This document shows positions 41,632 through 50,233 of a stretch of 64,000 nucleotides of DNA, piece by piece. Source of the DNA: Candidatus Methylomirabilota bacterium (lineage in GTDB: Bacteria > Methylomirabilota > Methylomirabilia > Rokubacteriales > CSP1-6). The notes under the pieces were generated by a model, which ran no database searches, was not told the DNA's origin, and saw nothing but the letters and a program-made list of their open reading frames with translations. The position numbers were made by a program, and so were the translations under genes. Every line of letters starts with the position of its first letter. Position 1 is the first letter of the stretch. The stretch covers positions 1-64,000 of the forward strand of contig DASYUQ010000174.1 in NCBI GenBank assembly GCA_036001065.1. Direction: 5' to 3'.

Positions 41632-42809
41632 TGGATTTCGATTTCACGCCCGAGCAGGAGGCATTCCGCAAGGAGGTCCAGCGGTGGCTGGAGCAGAACC
41701 TGCCAGACGACCTGCGCGGTCGCGCCTTCGCCGCCTCCCGGGCCGACCGCGAAGAGGTCCGAAAGCTCCGGGGCTGGCAGAAGCGGATGTACGAGGCCGG
41801 TTACGTCGGCATGGACTGGCCGCGCGAGTTCGGGGGCCGCGGCGCCACCCTGGTCGAGCAGGTCATCCTCTACCAGGAGCTGGCGCGCGCGGAATCGCCG
41901 CAGTTCGTCAACCGCGGCGGCCTCTCGATGCTGGGGCCGACCCTCATGAAGCACGGCACGCCGGCCCAGCAGAAGCGCTTCCTTCCCGGGATCCTCACCG
42001 CCGACGAGATCTGGTGTCAGGGATTCTCCGAGCCCAACGCGGGCTCGGATCTCGCCAATCTCCAGACGCGCGCCGCGCTCGTGGACGATCACTTCGTCGT
42101 CAACGGCCAGAAGGTGTGGACGAGCATGGCCCACGTCGCCGACTGGTGCTTCCTGCTGGTCCGCACCGATCCCGCGGCCCCCAAGCACAAGGGCATCACC
42201 TTCCTGCTGGTCGACATGAAATCGCCCGGCATCACGGTCCGGCCCCTCCGCCAGATCACGGGCGAGGCGGAGTTCAACGAGGTCTTCTTCGACACCGTCC
42301 GGGTGCCCGTGGACCACCTCGTGGGCAAGCCGAACGAGGGGTGGAGCGTCGCCCTCACGACGCTGGCCTACGAGCGCGACCTCTTGACCTTCATCCGGCA
42401 CATCTCGCTGCGCAACGCGGTGCACCGCCTGGTCAAGCTCGCGGGGGAGCGCGGACGGGCCCGCGATCCGGTCGTGCGGCAGAAGATCGCCAACATCTGG
42501 ATCGGCGAGCAGGCGCTCCAGCTCAACGCCTATCGGAGCCTCACGAACATTCTCCGGGGCGGTCAGCCGGGGCCCGAAGGCTCGACCTCCAAGCTCTTCT
42601 GGAGCCAGGTGGACCAGGAGCTGGCGCAGGTCGCCGCCGAGGTGATCGGCCCATATGCACAGGTCGCCCACGGCTCGGCGTGGGCGCCGGACGAGGGCCA
42701 GTGGGAGTTCTATGCGCTGCTCGCCCAGGCCAGCGGGATCCGCGCGGGAACGTCGGAAATATTGAGAAACATCCTGGGGGAGCGCGTGCTCGGGCTGCCC
42801 AAAGACTGA
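41631..42809 (+). CDS. Acyl-CoA dehydrogenase
   Basis: 392 residues. N-terminal helical domain DFTPEQEAFRKEVQRWLEQN, FAD-binding middle SEPNAGSDLANLQTRA and C-terminal helices ending in GTSEILRNILGERVLGLPKD. The catalytic Glu equivalent is not obvious in the usual position, as in many actinobacterial-type ACADs. It introduces a double bond into an acyl-CoA, feeding the adjacent hydratase. Start overlaps the SDR stop. The long-chain or steroid side-chain class is possible; substrate unknown. Confidence 0.93.
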   Translation: MDFDFTPEQEAFRKEVQRWLEQNLPDDLRGRAFAASRADREEVRKLRGWQKRMYEAGYVGMDWPREFGGRGATLVEQVILYQELARAESPQFVNRGGLSMLGPTLMKHGTPAQQKRFLPGILTADEIWCQGFSEPNAGSDLANLQTRAALVDDHFVVNGQKVWTSMAHVADWCFLLVRTDPAAPKHKGITFLLVDMKSPGITVRPLRQITGEAEFNEVFFDTVRVPVDHLVGKPNEGWSVALTTLAYERDLLTFIRHISLRNAVHRLVKLAGERGRARDPVVRQKIANIWIGEQALQLNAYRSLTNILRGGQPGPEGSTSKLFWSQVDQELAQVAAEVIGPYAQVAHGSAWAPDEGQWEFYALLAQASGIRAGTSEILRNILGERVLGLPKD

Positions 42810-42815
42810 TGGGTC

Positions 42816-43598
42816 ATGAGTGAGCTGCTCTACGAGGTGAAGGACCGGATCGCCACCATCACCTTGAACCGTCCCGACAAGCTCAACGCCTTCACGGGGC
42901 CGATGGTCGACGCCTGGGCCGCCTCCCTGGGCGAAGCCCAGCGGGACGACCGCGTCCACGTGGTCGTCGTCACCGGAAGCGGCCGCGCCTTCTGCGCCGG
43001 CGGCGACGTGGGGCGCATGGGCGAGGGCAAGCCCAGCGGGCTCGACCACAAGAACCAGCTCTGGGAGCACATCCACCGGATCCCCAAGACGCTGGAGGCC
43101 ATGGACAAGCCGGTGATCGCGATGGTCAACGGCCTGGCGGTGGGGGCGGGCATGGGGATGTGCCTCATGTGCGACGTGCGCATCGCCTCCGAGGAGGCGC
43201 GCTTTTCGACGGGCTACGTGAAGGTGGGGCTGGTCCCCGGCGACGGCGACACCTACTTCCTGCCGCGCCTGGTGGGCGTCGCCAAGGCGCTGGAGCTCTT
43301 GTGGACGGCGGACTTCGTCGAGGCGGCCGAGGCGCTCCGCTTGGGGATCGTCAACCGCGTGGTCCCCGCCGCCCAGCTCAGGGACGCCACCTGCGCGCTG
43401 GCCGAACAAATCGCGAGCGGGCCCCAGATCCCCGTCCGCATGATCAAGCGGCTGGTCTATCAGAGCCTGCGGCTCGACCTCCGCACGCACCTCGACCTCG
43501 TGTCGTCCCACATGGCGATCGTCCGTGAGACGGCCGACCACGCCGAGGGCGTCGCCGCCTTCAAGGAGAAGCGCGCGCCGAAGTTCCAGGGGCGGTGA
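42816..43598 (+). CDS. Enoyl-CoA hydratase/isomerase family protein
   Basis: 260 residues. Crotonase motifs: ITLNRPDKLNAFTGPMV, GRAFCAGGDVGRM for the oxyanion hole and VNGLAVGAGMGMCLMCDVRI, then FSTGYVKVGLVPGDGDTYFLPRLVG with the glycine/aspartate-rich stretch instead of the usual acid Glu. It starts six bases after the acyl-CoA dehydrogenase stop, so the two catalyse consecutive steps of acyl-CoA degradation. Substrate not assignable. Confidence 0.92.
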   Translation: MSELLYEVKDRIATITLNRPDKLNAFTGPMVDAWAASLGEAQRDDRVHVVVVTGSGRAFCAGGDVGRMGEGKPSGLDHKNQLWEHIHRIPKTLEAMDKPVIAMVNGLAVGAGMGMCLMCDVRIASEEARFSTGYVKVGLVPGDGDTYFLPRLVGVAKALELLWTADFVEAAEALRLGIVNRVVPAAQLRDATCALAEQIASGPQIPVRMIKRLVYQSLRLDLRTHLDLVSSHMAIVRETADHAEGVAAFKEKRAPKFQGR

Positions 43599-43701
43599 CG
43601 GGCTGTCCGCTTCCTGGTCACTGTCTGTCAGGCTGACACCCCGCCCGGCCGCCGAACGATCGGAACCCCTCGAAAGATCACGTCGGCGACGGCGTGACGG
43701 C

Positions 43702-44250
43702 GTGGCCCCGGTCTTGCTCTACCGGCGGGCCGTGGATCTTCATGAGACGAAAGACCGGATCGCCGTCGCCTTGGTGGAGTCGATCTTCCGCCGGGCCCGC
43801 TACCGCGTGCGCCCCTTCGACGCGGATGGCAGCAAGCCCCGATTCGTCCGCGAGGACTTCGCGCCGAGCTTCTTCGTCTTCGTCCCGGGGCCGGAGGGCG
43901 CCGAGCGCGAGTTCCTGATCGACGTCACCTATCGGCCCTTCGTCGAGCAGTTCATCGCGCTCGAGAACAAGCGCCGGGACTCCTCGATCTTCGTCCTGGC
44001 CCGACGTCACTGGCCGGCGCTGCACTTCGTGCTCGTCACCGATCATCCCGGACCCGGCCGCTCGTGCTTCCAGGCCGTCACGCTGGGTGAGCGCGGCGCC
44101 GAGGTCAGGCTCCGCACGGTCGACCTCGTCGATCTCGCCGAGTTCGGAGTCTTCCCGCACAACGTCGCGGATCACGAGGAGTTGTTGCTCCGGATCTTCG
44201 CGATGCTCTCGGCCGACCGGCACCGTCGCGAGCAGCCCCACGCCGGCTAG
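43702..44250 (+). CDS. Hypothetical protein
   Basis: 182 residues from a GTG; a GTG at 43732 is an alternative start. Soluble alpha/beta protein with an N-terminal helix (ETKDRIAVALVESIFRRARY), a strand FFVFVPG, FLIDVTYRPFVEQFIALENK and LHFVLVTDHPGPGRSCFQAV. The acidic strand-loop pattern looks faintly nuclease-like (PD-(D/E)XK style) but the catalytic signature is not convincing, so no family is claimed. It stands alone between the enoyl-CoA hydratase and a tiny reading frame. Confidence 0.65.
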   Translation: MAPVLLYRRAVDLHETKDRIAVALVESIFRRARYRVRPFDADGSKPRFVREDFAPSFFVFVPGPEGAEREFLIDVTYRPFVEQFIALENKRRDSSIFVLARRHWPALHFVLVTDHPGPGRSCFQAVTLGERGAEVRLRTVDLVDLAEFGVFPHNVADHEELLLRIFAMLSADRHRREQPHAG

Positions 44251-44278
44251 GCGCGCTAGCCGGTGGGGGGAGCGCACG

Positions 44279-44401
44279 ATGGATCGGCGTGGTGTCAAGC
44301 CGGGACCGCTTCGATCGCTCCGCCAGATCTTGGAGGAGTGGCTCGAGCAGTTCGTGAAGCCGCTGTGGCCGGTGAGAGGCTACAGGAGCGCGTCGGAGTA
44401 A
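44279..44401 (+). CDS. Possible 40-residue small protein
   Basis: ATG with GGGGGGAG 6 bases upstream, ending in TAA. The sequence has an amphipathic helix, LRSLRQILEEWLEQFVKPLW, with a tryptophan/leucine face suitable for membrane or protein binding. No homology recognised. It ends just before a family A repeat. It could also be chance. Confidence 0.35.
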   Translation: MDRRGVKPGPLRSLRQILEEWLEQFVKPLWPVRGYRSASE

Positions 44402-44406
44402 CCACC

Positions 44407-44482
44407 GTTCGAGCGCGGGCTTCGCCCGCGCAATCCTTGCTGGGGGAGGTTTCGGAGGGGGCCGTCGAGGCCCCCTCCGACT
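44407..44482. repeat. Family A repeat, copy 7 (convergent gap)
   Basis: Clean short copy with GAGCGCGGGC-TTC-GCCCGCGC, CTTGCTGGGGGAGGTTTCGG and GGAGGGGGCC-GTCGA-GGCCCCCTCC. Here the first hairpin has CGGGC arms instead of CCGGC, a paired change that keeps the stem. It abuts the stop of the DJ-1/PfpI gene. Confidence 0.85.
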
Positions 44483-44485
44483 GGA

Positions 44486-45067
44486 TCACACCGCCGAGTA
44501 GCCGCGGTACTCCATCTGGGCGGCGATCTCCTCCCGGGCGGAGGTGCCCCAGAACCTCTCGACCAGGTAGAGCCCGAGGTCGAGCGCGGAGGCCACGCCC
44601 CCCGCGGTGACCACCTGGCCCTCGTCGACGATGCGCCGGTCGCTGACGACCTCGCGACAGTAGGGTCGGAGAAGGTCGTAGGCCCGGTGGTGCGTGGTCG
44701 CCCGCCGGCCGGCCAGATAGCCGGCCTTGCCGAGCAGCAGCGCGCCCGTGCAGACCGACGCCAACGGGCGCTCGGTCCCCCACGATTTCAGATAATCGAT
44801 CAGGCGCGCGTCGTTGACGAGCGCGCGCGTGCCGAAGCCGCCCGGGACGTAGAGGAGGTCGAAGGCGGCCAGGTCCTCGTAGACCGCGTCGGGCCTGATC
44901 AGGAGCCCGGTCTCGTCCCCGATCTCGGCGTCCGTCCCGATGACTCGGTGGGTCACGGCGGGATCGACCCCCATGGTGGCCACGCGTCGCAGGGCGTCGT
45001 AGCCGCCGATGAAGTCGAGGAGGGTCAGGCGCGGGAACACGAGGAACGCGATGCGCTTGATGGGCAT
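44486..45067 (-). CDS. DJ-1/PfpI-family protein (class I glutamine amidotransferase-like)
   Basis: 193 residues. FLVFPRLTLLDFIGGYDALR at the start, LYVPGGFGTR, and the nucleophile elbow ASVCTGALLLGKAGYLAGRRATTHH with its conserved Cys and His nearby. This subgroup includes isonitrile hydratase-like and chaperone-like members; the specific activity is uncertain. It starts six bases after the VIT1 stop, so it is likely co-transcribed with VIT1 and gamma-carbonic anhydrase. Confidence 0.88.
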   Translation of the reverse strand: MPIKRIAFLVFPRLTLLDFIGGYDALRRVATMGVDPAVTHRVIGTDAEIGDETGLLIRPDAVYEDLAAFDLLYVPGGFGTRALVNDARLIDYLKSWGTERPLASVCTGALLLGKAGYLAGRRATTHHRAYDLLRPYCREVVSDRRIVDEGQVVTAGGVASALDLGLYLVERFWGTSAREEIAAQMEYRGYSAV

Positions 45068-45072
45068 GGCCG

Positions 45073-45768
45073 TCAGGCGATCGCGCGGGCGATGGCGAAG
45101 GCGGCGCCGGCGGCCAGCCCGCCGATCAGCGCCGTCTGGAGCGCGCTCCGCACGGGCGGCGCTCCGGTGAAGCGCCCCTTGATGTAACCGAAGACCAGCA
45201 GGGCCACGATGGTGACGACGGTCGAGACCGTCAGGGCGCTGGTCGCCTGGGGGAAGACCATGTAGGGCCACAGCGGGATGAGCCCGCCCATGACGTAGGC
45301 GCCGCCGATCGTCAGCGCGCTCGCCAGCGCCCGGCCCGGATCGGGCCGCTCGAGGCCCAGCTCGAAACGCATCATGAAGTCCACCCAGCCCTCCGGGTGC
45401 CGTTTCAAGGCGTCGACGAGGGGCCGGGCCTCTTCCGCCTTGACGCCGTACGTCTCCAGGACCTCGACCACTTCCGCCGCCTCCGCCTCGGGCTTCTCGC
45501 GGACCTCGCGCTGCTCGCGCCGGCGCTCGCTCTCATAGTGCTCGGCGTCGCTCCTGGCCGCCAGGTAGCCGCCCAGGCCCATGGCCAGGGCGCCGGCGGC
45601 GACCTCGGCGAGCCCGGCCACTACGATGATCCACGTCGTGTCGATGGCTCCGGTGAGCCCGGCCGCCAGCGCGAAGGGCACGGTCAGCCCGTCCGCCATG
45701 CCGAGCACGAGGTCGCGCACGGCCCGGTTGCCCGTGAAGTGCCGCTCGGGGTGCGCCGCCGGAATCAT
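45073..45768 (-). CDS. VIT1/CCC1-family transporter
   Basis: 231 residues with five hydrophobic segments. VLGMADGLTVPFALAAGLTG at the first helix and GALAMGLGGYLAARSDAEHYESERRREQREV, the characteristic charged region that binds metals in VIT1, are present. A C-terminal triad of helices follows (ALASALTIGGAYVMGGLIPL and onward). It would export Fe2+ or Mn2+ to protect the cytoplasm from metal excess. The ATG overlaps the gamma-carbonic anhydrase stop. Confidence 0.9.
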   Translation of the reverse strand: MIPAAHPERHFTGNRAVRDLVLGMADGLTVPFALAAGLTGAIDTTWIIVVAGLAEVAAGALAMGLGGYLAARSDAEHYESERRREQREVREKPEAEAAEVVEVLETYGVKAEEARPLVDALKRHPEGWVDFMMRFELGLERPDPGRALASALTIGGAYVMGGLIPLWPYMVFPQATSALTVSTVVTIVALLVFGYIKGRFTGAPPVRSALQTALIGGLAAGAAFAIARAIA

Positions 45769-46295
45769 CCCCCGATGGCCACGATGCCGTGCTTGTGGCG
45801 CTGGGCCAGGGCCTGGTAGCCGGTGGGATTGGCGCGCACCCAGAACTCGGCCGGGGTCCCGGCCAGGGGTCCTTTGATCTTGGCGGGCGCGCCGAGGGCG
45901 AGCATGCCCTCGGGAATCTCGGTGCCCGGGGTGACCAGCGCGCCGGCGCCGATCATGGCGCGCGCTCCGATGCGGGCGCCGTCGAGGACGGTCGCCCCGT
46001 TGCCGACGAGCGCCTCCTCACCGAGGGTGGCGCCGTGGACGACGCAGGTGTGACCGATCGTCGCGCCGGGGCCTACCTCCACCGGATTGACGGGCGTCAC
46101 GTGGACGACGGCGCAGTCCTGGACGTTGGCGCCCCGCCGGATGACGATCGGACCGAAGTCAGCACGGATGACGGCGTTGTACCAGATGGAGGCGTTCTCC
46201 TCGACCGTGACGTCGCCGATCAGGACCGCGGTCGGCGCGATGAACGCCGACGGGTGCACGTGGGGGCGCTTTCCCTCGAAGCTGAACAGTGGCAT
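45765..46295 (-). CDS. Gamma-carbonic anhydrase family protein (left-handed beta-helix)
   Basis: 176 residues. Hexapeptide repeats such as IGDVTVEENASIWYNAVIRA, with zinc-site histidines in DCAVVHVTPVNP and IGHTCVVHGATLG, and GMLALGAPAKIKGPL at the end. It forms a trimer. Members range from true carbonic anhydrases to Complex I-linked or acyl-carrier-linked proteins. It leads the operon with VIT1 and PfpI and is divergent from the polyketide synthase gene. Confidence 0.9.
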   Translation of the reverse strand: MPLFSFEGKRPHVHPSAFIAPTAVLIGDVTVEENASIWYNAVIRADFGPIVIRRGANVQDCAVVHVTPVNPVEVGPGATIGHTCVVHGATLGEEALVGNGATVLDGARIGARAMIGAGALVTPGTEIPEGMLALGAPAKIKGPLAGTPAEFWVRANPTGYQALAQRHKHGIVAIGG

Positions 46296-46368
46296 GAGGC
46301 GGGCCCTCGCAGTATGCTCGGAATCGGCTCCTATCTTACGCGAAGTCCTTCGGGCGATGGAGGGTGGA

Positions 46369-47394
46369 ATGCCGATGCCGAGGATCGCCGCCGTGGCGAC
46401 GGCGACGCCCCCCTACCGGTTCACGCAGGCCGAGCTGCTGGCGCTTTCCGGCTACACGGACGGGCAGCGCCGCGGCTTCTTCGAGCGCAGCCAGATCGAG
46501 AGCCGCTTCCTCTACATCGACCCCCGCCGCTTCCGTCCCGACGAGAGTGTGGACGAGCTGCAGGATCGCTTCCGGCGAGGCGCGCTGGAGCTCTCGGAGG
46601 CAGCGGCGCGGCGGGCGCTGGCGCTGGCCGGCTGGACAGCCGGCGACGTGGACTTCGTCGCCACCACCACCTGCACCGGGCGCCTCACCCCGAGCCTGGA
46701 CGCTCACCTGATCGGGCGCCTCGGCTGTCGGGCCGACGTCCAGCGCGCGCACGTGGGCGACACCGGCTGCGCCTCCGCGATGGTGGCGCTGCAGCAGGCG
46801 TGGAATCATCTCCACGCGTTCCCGGAGCACCGCGCGCTGGTGGTGGCGGTGGAGATCTGCTCGGCCGCGTACTTCCTCGATCAGCGCCTGGAGTCGGCGG
46901 TCGCCCACGCCATCTTCGCCGACGGCGCCGGAGCCCTGGCGCTGTCGGCCACCGACAATGGCCCCGCCATCGTGGCCCACCGCACGCTCTTCAGACCCGA
47001 GCATCTCGACGCGATGGGCTTCGAGTATCCCGGCGGCCGCCTCCGGGTGGTCCTCTCGAAGGACGTGCGCCGCATCGGCGCCGCCATGCTCGGGGAGATG
47101 GCGAAGGCGTTGATGGACGTCCAGGGACTCAAGCGCGAGGATATCCGCCACTGGATCCTGCACTCGGCGGGGCGGCGCGTGCTCGATCGCGCGCGCGGGC
47201 TGCTCGGGCTCACCGACGAGCAGATGGCGCACGCGCGGGGGGTGCTGAGAAGGTACGGCAACATGTCGTCGGCGACGATCCTCTTCGTGCTCGAGGAGAC
47301 GCTACGCGCCGGGTCGCCGGTGCCGGGCGATTGGGGGCTCATGATCGGCCTCGGCCCCGGCTTCGCGGCCGAAGGCGCCTTGCTTAGATGGTAG
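46369..47394 (+). CDS. Type III polyketide synthase (chalcone/stilbene synthase-like)
   Basis: 341 residues from an ATG with GGAGGG upstream. Thiolase-fold catalytic triad: C134 (GDTGCASAM), H265 (LHSAGRRVLD) and N298 (YGNMSSAT), the three residues of type III PKS enzymes. The family CTG segment (TTCTGRLTPSLD) and GFAAEGALLRW end are present. It would extend an acyl-CoA with malonyl units to a pyrone or resorcinol. The next genes are a methyltransferase and a flavoprotein hydroxylase, as in srsABC. Promoter is in 46296-46368. The stop TAG abuts a family B repeat. Confidence 0.9.
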   Translation: MPMPRIAAVATATPPYRFTQAELLALSGYTDGQRRGFFERSQIESRFLYIDPRRFRPDESVDELQDRFRRGALELSEAAARRALALAGWTAGDVDFVATTTCTGRLTPSLDAHLIGRLGCRADVQRAHVGDTGCASAMVALQQAWNHLHAFPEHRALVVAVEICSAAYFLDQRLESAVAHAIFADGAGALALSATDNGPAIVAHRTLFRPEHLDAMGFEYPGGRLRVVLSKDVRRIGAAMLGEMAKALMDVQGLKREDIRHWILHSAGRRVLDRARGLLGLTDEQMAHARGVLRRYGNMSSATILFVLEETLRAGSPVPGDWGLMIGLGPGFAAEGALLRW

Positions 47395-47619
47395 TGCGAG
47401 CCGCAGGCCGGCCCGCGGCCGAGGCGAGCCTGGGTCGCAGTGCGAGCCGTAGGGCGGCGGCGGGCTGGGCCCCGCCCGTCCGAGGCGAGCGATGAACAAG
47501 GACGTGCGAGCCGCAGGCCGGCCCGCGGGGCGAGCCGCAGGGCGGCCAGGGGCTGGGGCCCCTGCGCCCGAGGCGAGCGAACATAGAAGGTCCCGCGCGG
47601 CCGAGGCGAGCGGTGTCCC
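47394..47619. repeat. Family B: four near-tandem GC-rich units between polyketide synthase and methyltransferase
   Basis: Units begin GTGCGAGCCG at 47394, 47440 and 47504, and GGCGAGCCGCAGG at 47529, with GAGGCGAGC at their ends; spacing is 25-64 bases. The first base of unit 1 is the last base of the polyketide synthase stop codon. A close relative lies inside the acyltransferase gene at 10947-11075. No reading frame of its own. Confidence 0.75.
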
Positions 47620-48294
47620 ATGGTGATGCCGCGAGTGGAGGGAGCGATCGAGTATCTGGACCGGCCCGTGCCGCGGGCGGATCGCGACGCCTCGCTCGAC
47701 GACATCGATCGGCTCAATGCCTGGTTCGGCGGCTACTGGCTGACGCTGCGCGAGATCCGCCGCCTGGCCGGGGCGGCGGCCGGGGGGCGGGCGCTGCTGG
47801 TCGTCGACGTCGGCGGCGGCCGCGGGGACTTCGCCCACCGGCTGATCGGCTGGGCCCGGCGCGGGGGACGCGCGGTCCGCGTCGTCGTGGTCGACCGGGA
47901 GTGCGCGGGCGCCGGCGCCGGCATCCTCCGGGTGAGGGCGGACGCCACGGCGCTGCCCTTCCGGGAGGGCGCGGCCGACGTCGTCACGGCGTCGCTGACG
48001 CTCCACCACCTCGAGCCCGATGCCGCGGTCGCGTCTCTCCGGGAGATGGGGGCGACCGCGCGCGGGGGGGTGGTGGTCAACGACCTGCTGCGCTCGCGGC
48101 TCACGCTGGGCCTGGTGTGGCTGGTGACGCGGCTCTTCTGCCGCCACCGCTTCTCGCGCCACGACGGGCCGCTCTCGGTCCGCCGCGCCTACGCGGCGGA
48201 GGAGCTGCGGGTGCTGGCCGACAAGGCCGGCCTCGCGCGCGTTGCGATTCGTCGCTATCCGTGGCTCGGCCGGATCGTGGCGGTGCTGGCATGA
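47620..48294 (+). CDS. Class I SAM-dependent methyltransferase
   Basis: 224 residues. AdoMet motif I LLVVDVGGGRGDFAHRLIGW at ~60-78, DRECAGAGAG as motif II, and SLTLHHLE as motif IV. C-terminal RSRLTLGLVWLVTRL and RRAYAAEELRVLADKAGLAR. The ubiquinone/menaquinone or phenolic-lipid O/C-methyltransferase group is the best match, consistent with methylation of an alkylresorcinol or quinol made by the upstream polyketide synthase. The stop overlaps the start of the flavoprotein gene (ATGA). Confidence 0.88.
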   Translation: MVMPRVEGAIEYLDRPVPRADRDASLDDIDRLNAWFGGYWLTLREIRRLAGAAAGGRALLVVDVGGGRGDFAHRLIGWARRGGRAVRVVVVDRECAGAGAGILRVRADATALPFREGAADVVTASLTLHHLEPDAAVASLREMGATARGGVVVNDLLRSRLTLGLVWLVTRLFCRHRFSRHDGPLSVRRAYAAEELRVLADKAGLARVAIRRYPWLGRIVAVLA

Positions 48295-49493
48295 GGTCGG
48301 AGGCGGACGCCATCGTCGTCGGCGCCGGCCCGGCCGGCGCGGCGACCGCCATCCTCCTGGCGGAGCGGGGCCTCGAGGTCCTCGTGCTCGACCGGGCGAA
48401 GTTCCCCCGCCCGAAGGTTTGTGGCGAGTACCTGAGCCCCGAGGCGGTGCGCATCCTCGACGGCCTCGGCGTGCTCAAGGCCCTCGACGCGGCCGGCGCG
48501 GCGCTGGTGACGGGCATGCGGATCACCGCGCCCGACGGCACGGTCGTCGCCGGCACCTATCGTACGGTGGGGCCCTGGCAGCCCTATCGGGGGCACGCGA
48601 TGGGTCTCGCGCGCTCGAGGCTGGACGCCGCGCTGGTCGATCGGCTCCGCGCCCTGCCCGTGGACTTCCGCGAGCAGGTGCGCGTGACCGACGTCCTCGG
48701 CGAGGGTGACCGGATCGTCGGCGTGGAGGCGATCGACGCCGAGGGCCGGCGGCGCGCTTTTCGCGCGCCGCTGGTGGTCGGCGCCGATGGCCGCGCCTCG
48801 GTGATCGCCCAGCGGCTGGGGTGCCGCCGCCCCCACCGCCTGCGGCGCATGGCCCTCGTCACCTACGTGGCGGGGCTGCCGGACTGCCGCGACGCCGGCG
48901 AGATCTTCGTGGACCCGCCCGACTACGCGATCTTGAACCCGCTGGCGCCCGACCGCGTGAACATGAGCATCGTCGTCCCGCTCGAGCACGTGACGCCGTG
49001 GAGCGATCGGCTGGACGTCTTCTTCGCCGCGCGTGTCAGGCAGCTGCCGCATCTGGCCCGGCGCGTGAGCGGCGCCGAGCGGGTGGCGCCGGTGCAGGCG
49101 ATGGGGCCACTCGCCTACCGGGTGCGGCCGCCGCGGGTGGGGGGCGTGTTGCTGGTCGGCGACGCCGCGGGCTTCTACGACCCGCTGACGGGCGAGGGTG
49201 TCTTCAGCGCCCTGCGCGCGGCCGAGCTGGCGGCGGAGACGGCCGCGCAGGCGTTCCGGGCGGGTGACTGGTCGGCGGCGACGCTGGCCGCCTACGAGCG
49301 GGCCCGGCGCGCCTGCTTCGGCGACAAGGAGCGTTTCGTCCGCGCGCTGCAGGCCGTCATCCGGCGCCGCTGGCTGGCGAACTTGGCGGCGCGCGTCCTG
49401 GCGCGCCGCCCGGCACTCCTCGACCTCCTGCTCGGCGTCGCCGGCGACTACGTCCCGCCCCGCGCGCTACTGGCCGGTCTCCGGACGCGTTGA
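48291..49493 (+). CDS. FAD-dependent monooxygenase/oxidoreductase (geranylgeranyl-reductase-like)
   Basis: 400 residues. FAD dinucleotide motif AIVVGAGPAGAATAILLAER at residues 8-27, KFPRPKVCGEYLSPEAV near 42, DG motif VVGADGRASVIAQRLG, and GVLLVGDAAGFYDPLTGEGV as the FAD/pyrophosphate GD motif. The KVCGE signature is shared with geranylgeranyl reductases and with aromatic hydroxylases of alkylquinone pathways. With the polyketide synthase and methyltransferase it probably hydroxylates a resorcinol to a quinol; this is inference from order. Confidence 0.87.
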   Translation: MRSEADAIVVGAGPAGAATAILLAERGLEVLVLDRAKFPRPKVCGEYLSPEAVRILDGLGVLKALDAAGAALVTGMRITAPDGTVVAGTYRTVGPWQPYRGHAMGLARSRLDAALVDRLRALPVDFREQVRVTDVLGEGDRIVGVEAIDAEGRRRAFRAPLVVGADGRASVIAQRLGCRRPHRLRRMALVTYVAGLPDCRDAGEIFVDPPDYAILNPLAPDRVNMSIVVPLEHVTPWSDRLDVFFAARVRQLPHLARRVSGAERVAPVQAMGPLAYRVRPPRVGGVLLVGDAAGFYDPLTGEGVFSALRAAELAAETAAQAFRAGDWSAATLAAYERARRACFGDKERFVRALQAVIRRRWLANLAARVLARRPALLDLLLGVAGDYVPPRALLAGLRTR

Positions 49494-49567
49494 AGCTTCG
49501 CGCGGGCGGCACTCACGGCCTGAGCTAGCGCTGGTGCCGCTCGCGAACCTCTTGCGAGGAGCCGACG

Positions 49568-50233
49568 ATGGCGAGGTCTGCTGACAACCTGCCGCGGCGA
49601 TTCGGGAAGCTCCCCACTCCCGCCGTCACCGACGTCATGGACGAGATGGGGCTGTCGCGTCAGACCCTGCCGTCCACGATCCAGCCGCTCACCGCCGACA
49701 TGCGGCTGGCCGGTTACGCGTTCACCGCGCGCGGCCGCCCGCATCGAGGGTCGGCGCGCGAGCGCGATCAGACGCTGCGGCAGTTCTTGAAGATGCTGGG
49801 GACGGTGCCCGGCAACTCGGTCCTGGTGCTGGCGGCTAACGACAACACGGCCGCACACTTCGGCGAACTGTCCGCGCACTGGTTCCGCACGCGGCGCGTG
49901 CGGGGGGCCGTGATCGACGGCGCCACGCGGGACGCCGCCGCCATCGGCCGGCTCCGCTTCCCGACCTTCGTGCGCTACCGCACGCCTCAGGACTCGGTGC
50001 CGCGCTGGCGGGTGACCGACTGGGGGCTGCCACTGACCATCGGGGGGGTGCGCGTGAGCCTCGGCGACGTCATCGTCGCCGACATCGACGGCGTCGTCGT
50101 CGTCCCGCGCCGCGTCGCCCACGAGGTGCTGATCCGCTCCGAGAGGCTCGTGGGGACCGAGAACAAGGTGCGCTCCGCCGTGCGCCGGGGGATGACGCCG
50201 CTGCAGGCGTACGAGAAGTTCGGGAGTTTCTAG
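49568..50233 (+). CDS. RraA-like / 4-hydroxy-4-methyl-2-oxoglutarate aldolase family protein
   Basis: 221 residues from an ATG with GAGGAG upstream. RraA-fold: LPTPAVTDVMDEMG at the start, GDVIVADIDGVVVVPRRVAH with the DxxG-type metal/phosphate site, RGAVIDGATRDAAA, and PLTIGGVRVSLGD. The family holds RNase E regulators and divalent-metal aldolases of aromatic degradation, which cannot be separated here. It starts 74 bases after the flavoprotein gene with no visible coupling. An aldolase role in aromatic meta-cleavage is possible. Confidence 0.87.
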   Translation: MARSADNLPRRFGKLPTPAVTDVMDEMGLSRQTLPSTIQPLTADMRLAGYAFTARGRPHRGSARERDQTLRQFLKMLGTVPGNSVLVLAANDNTAAHFGELSAHWFRTRRVRGAVIDGATRDAAAIGRLRFPTFVRYRTPQDSVPRWRVTDWGLPLTIGGVRVSLGDVIVADIDGVVVVPRRVAHEVLIRSERLVGTENKVRSAVRRGMTPLQAYEKFGSF

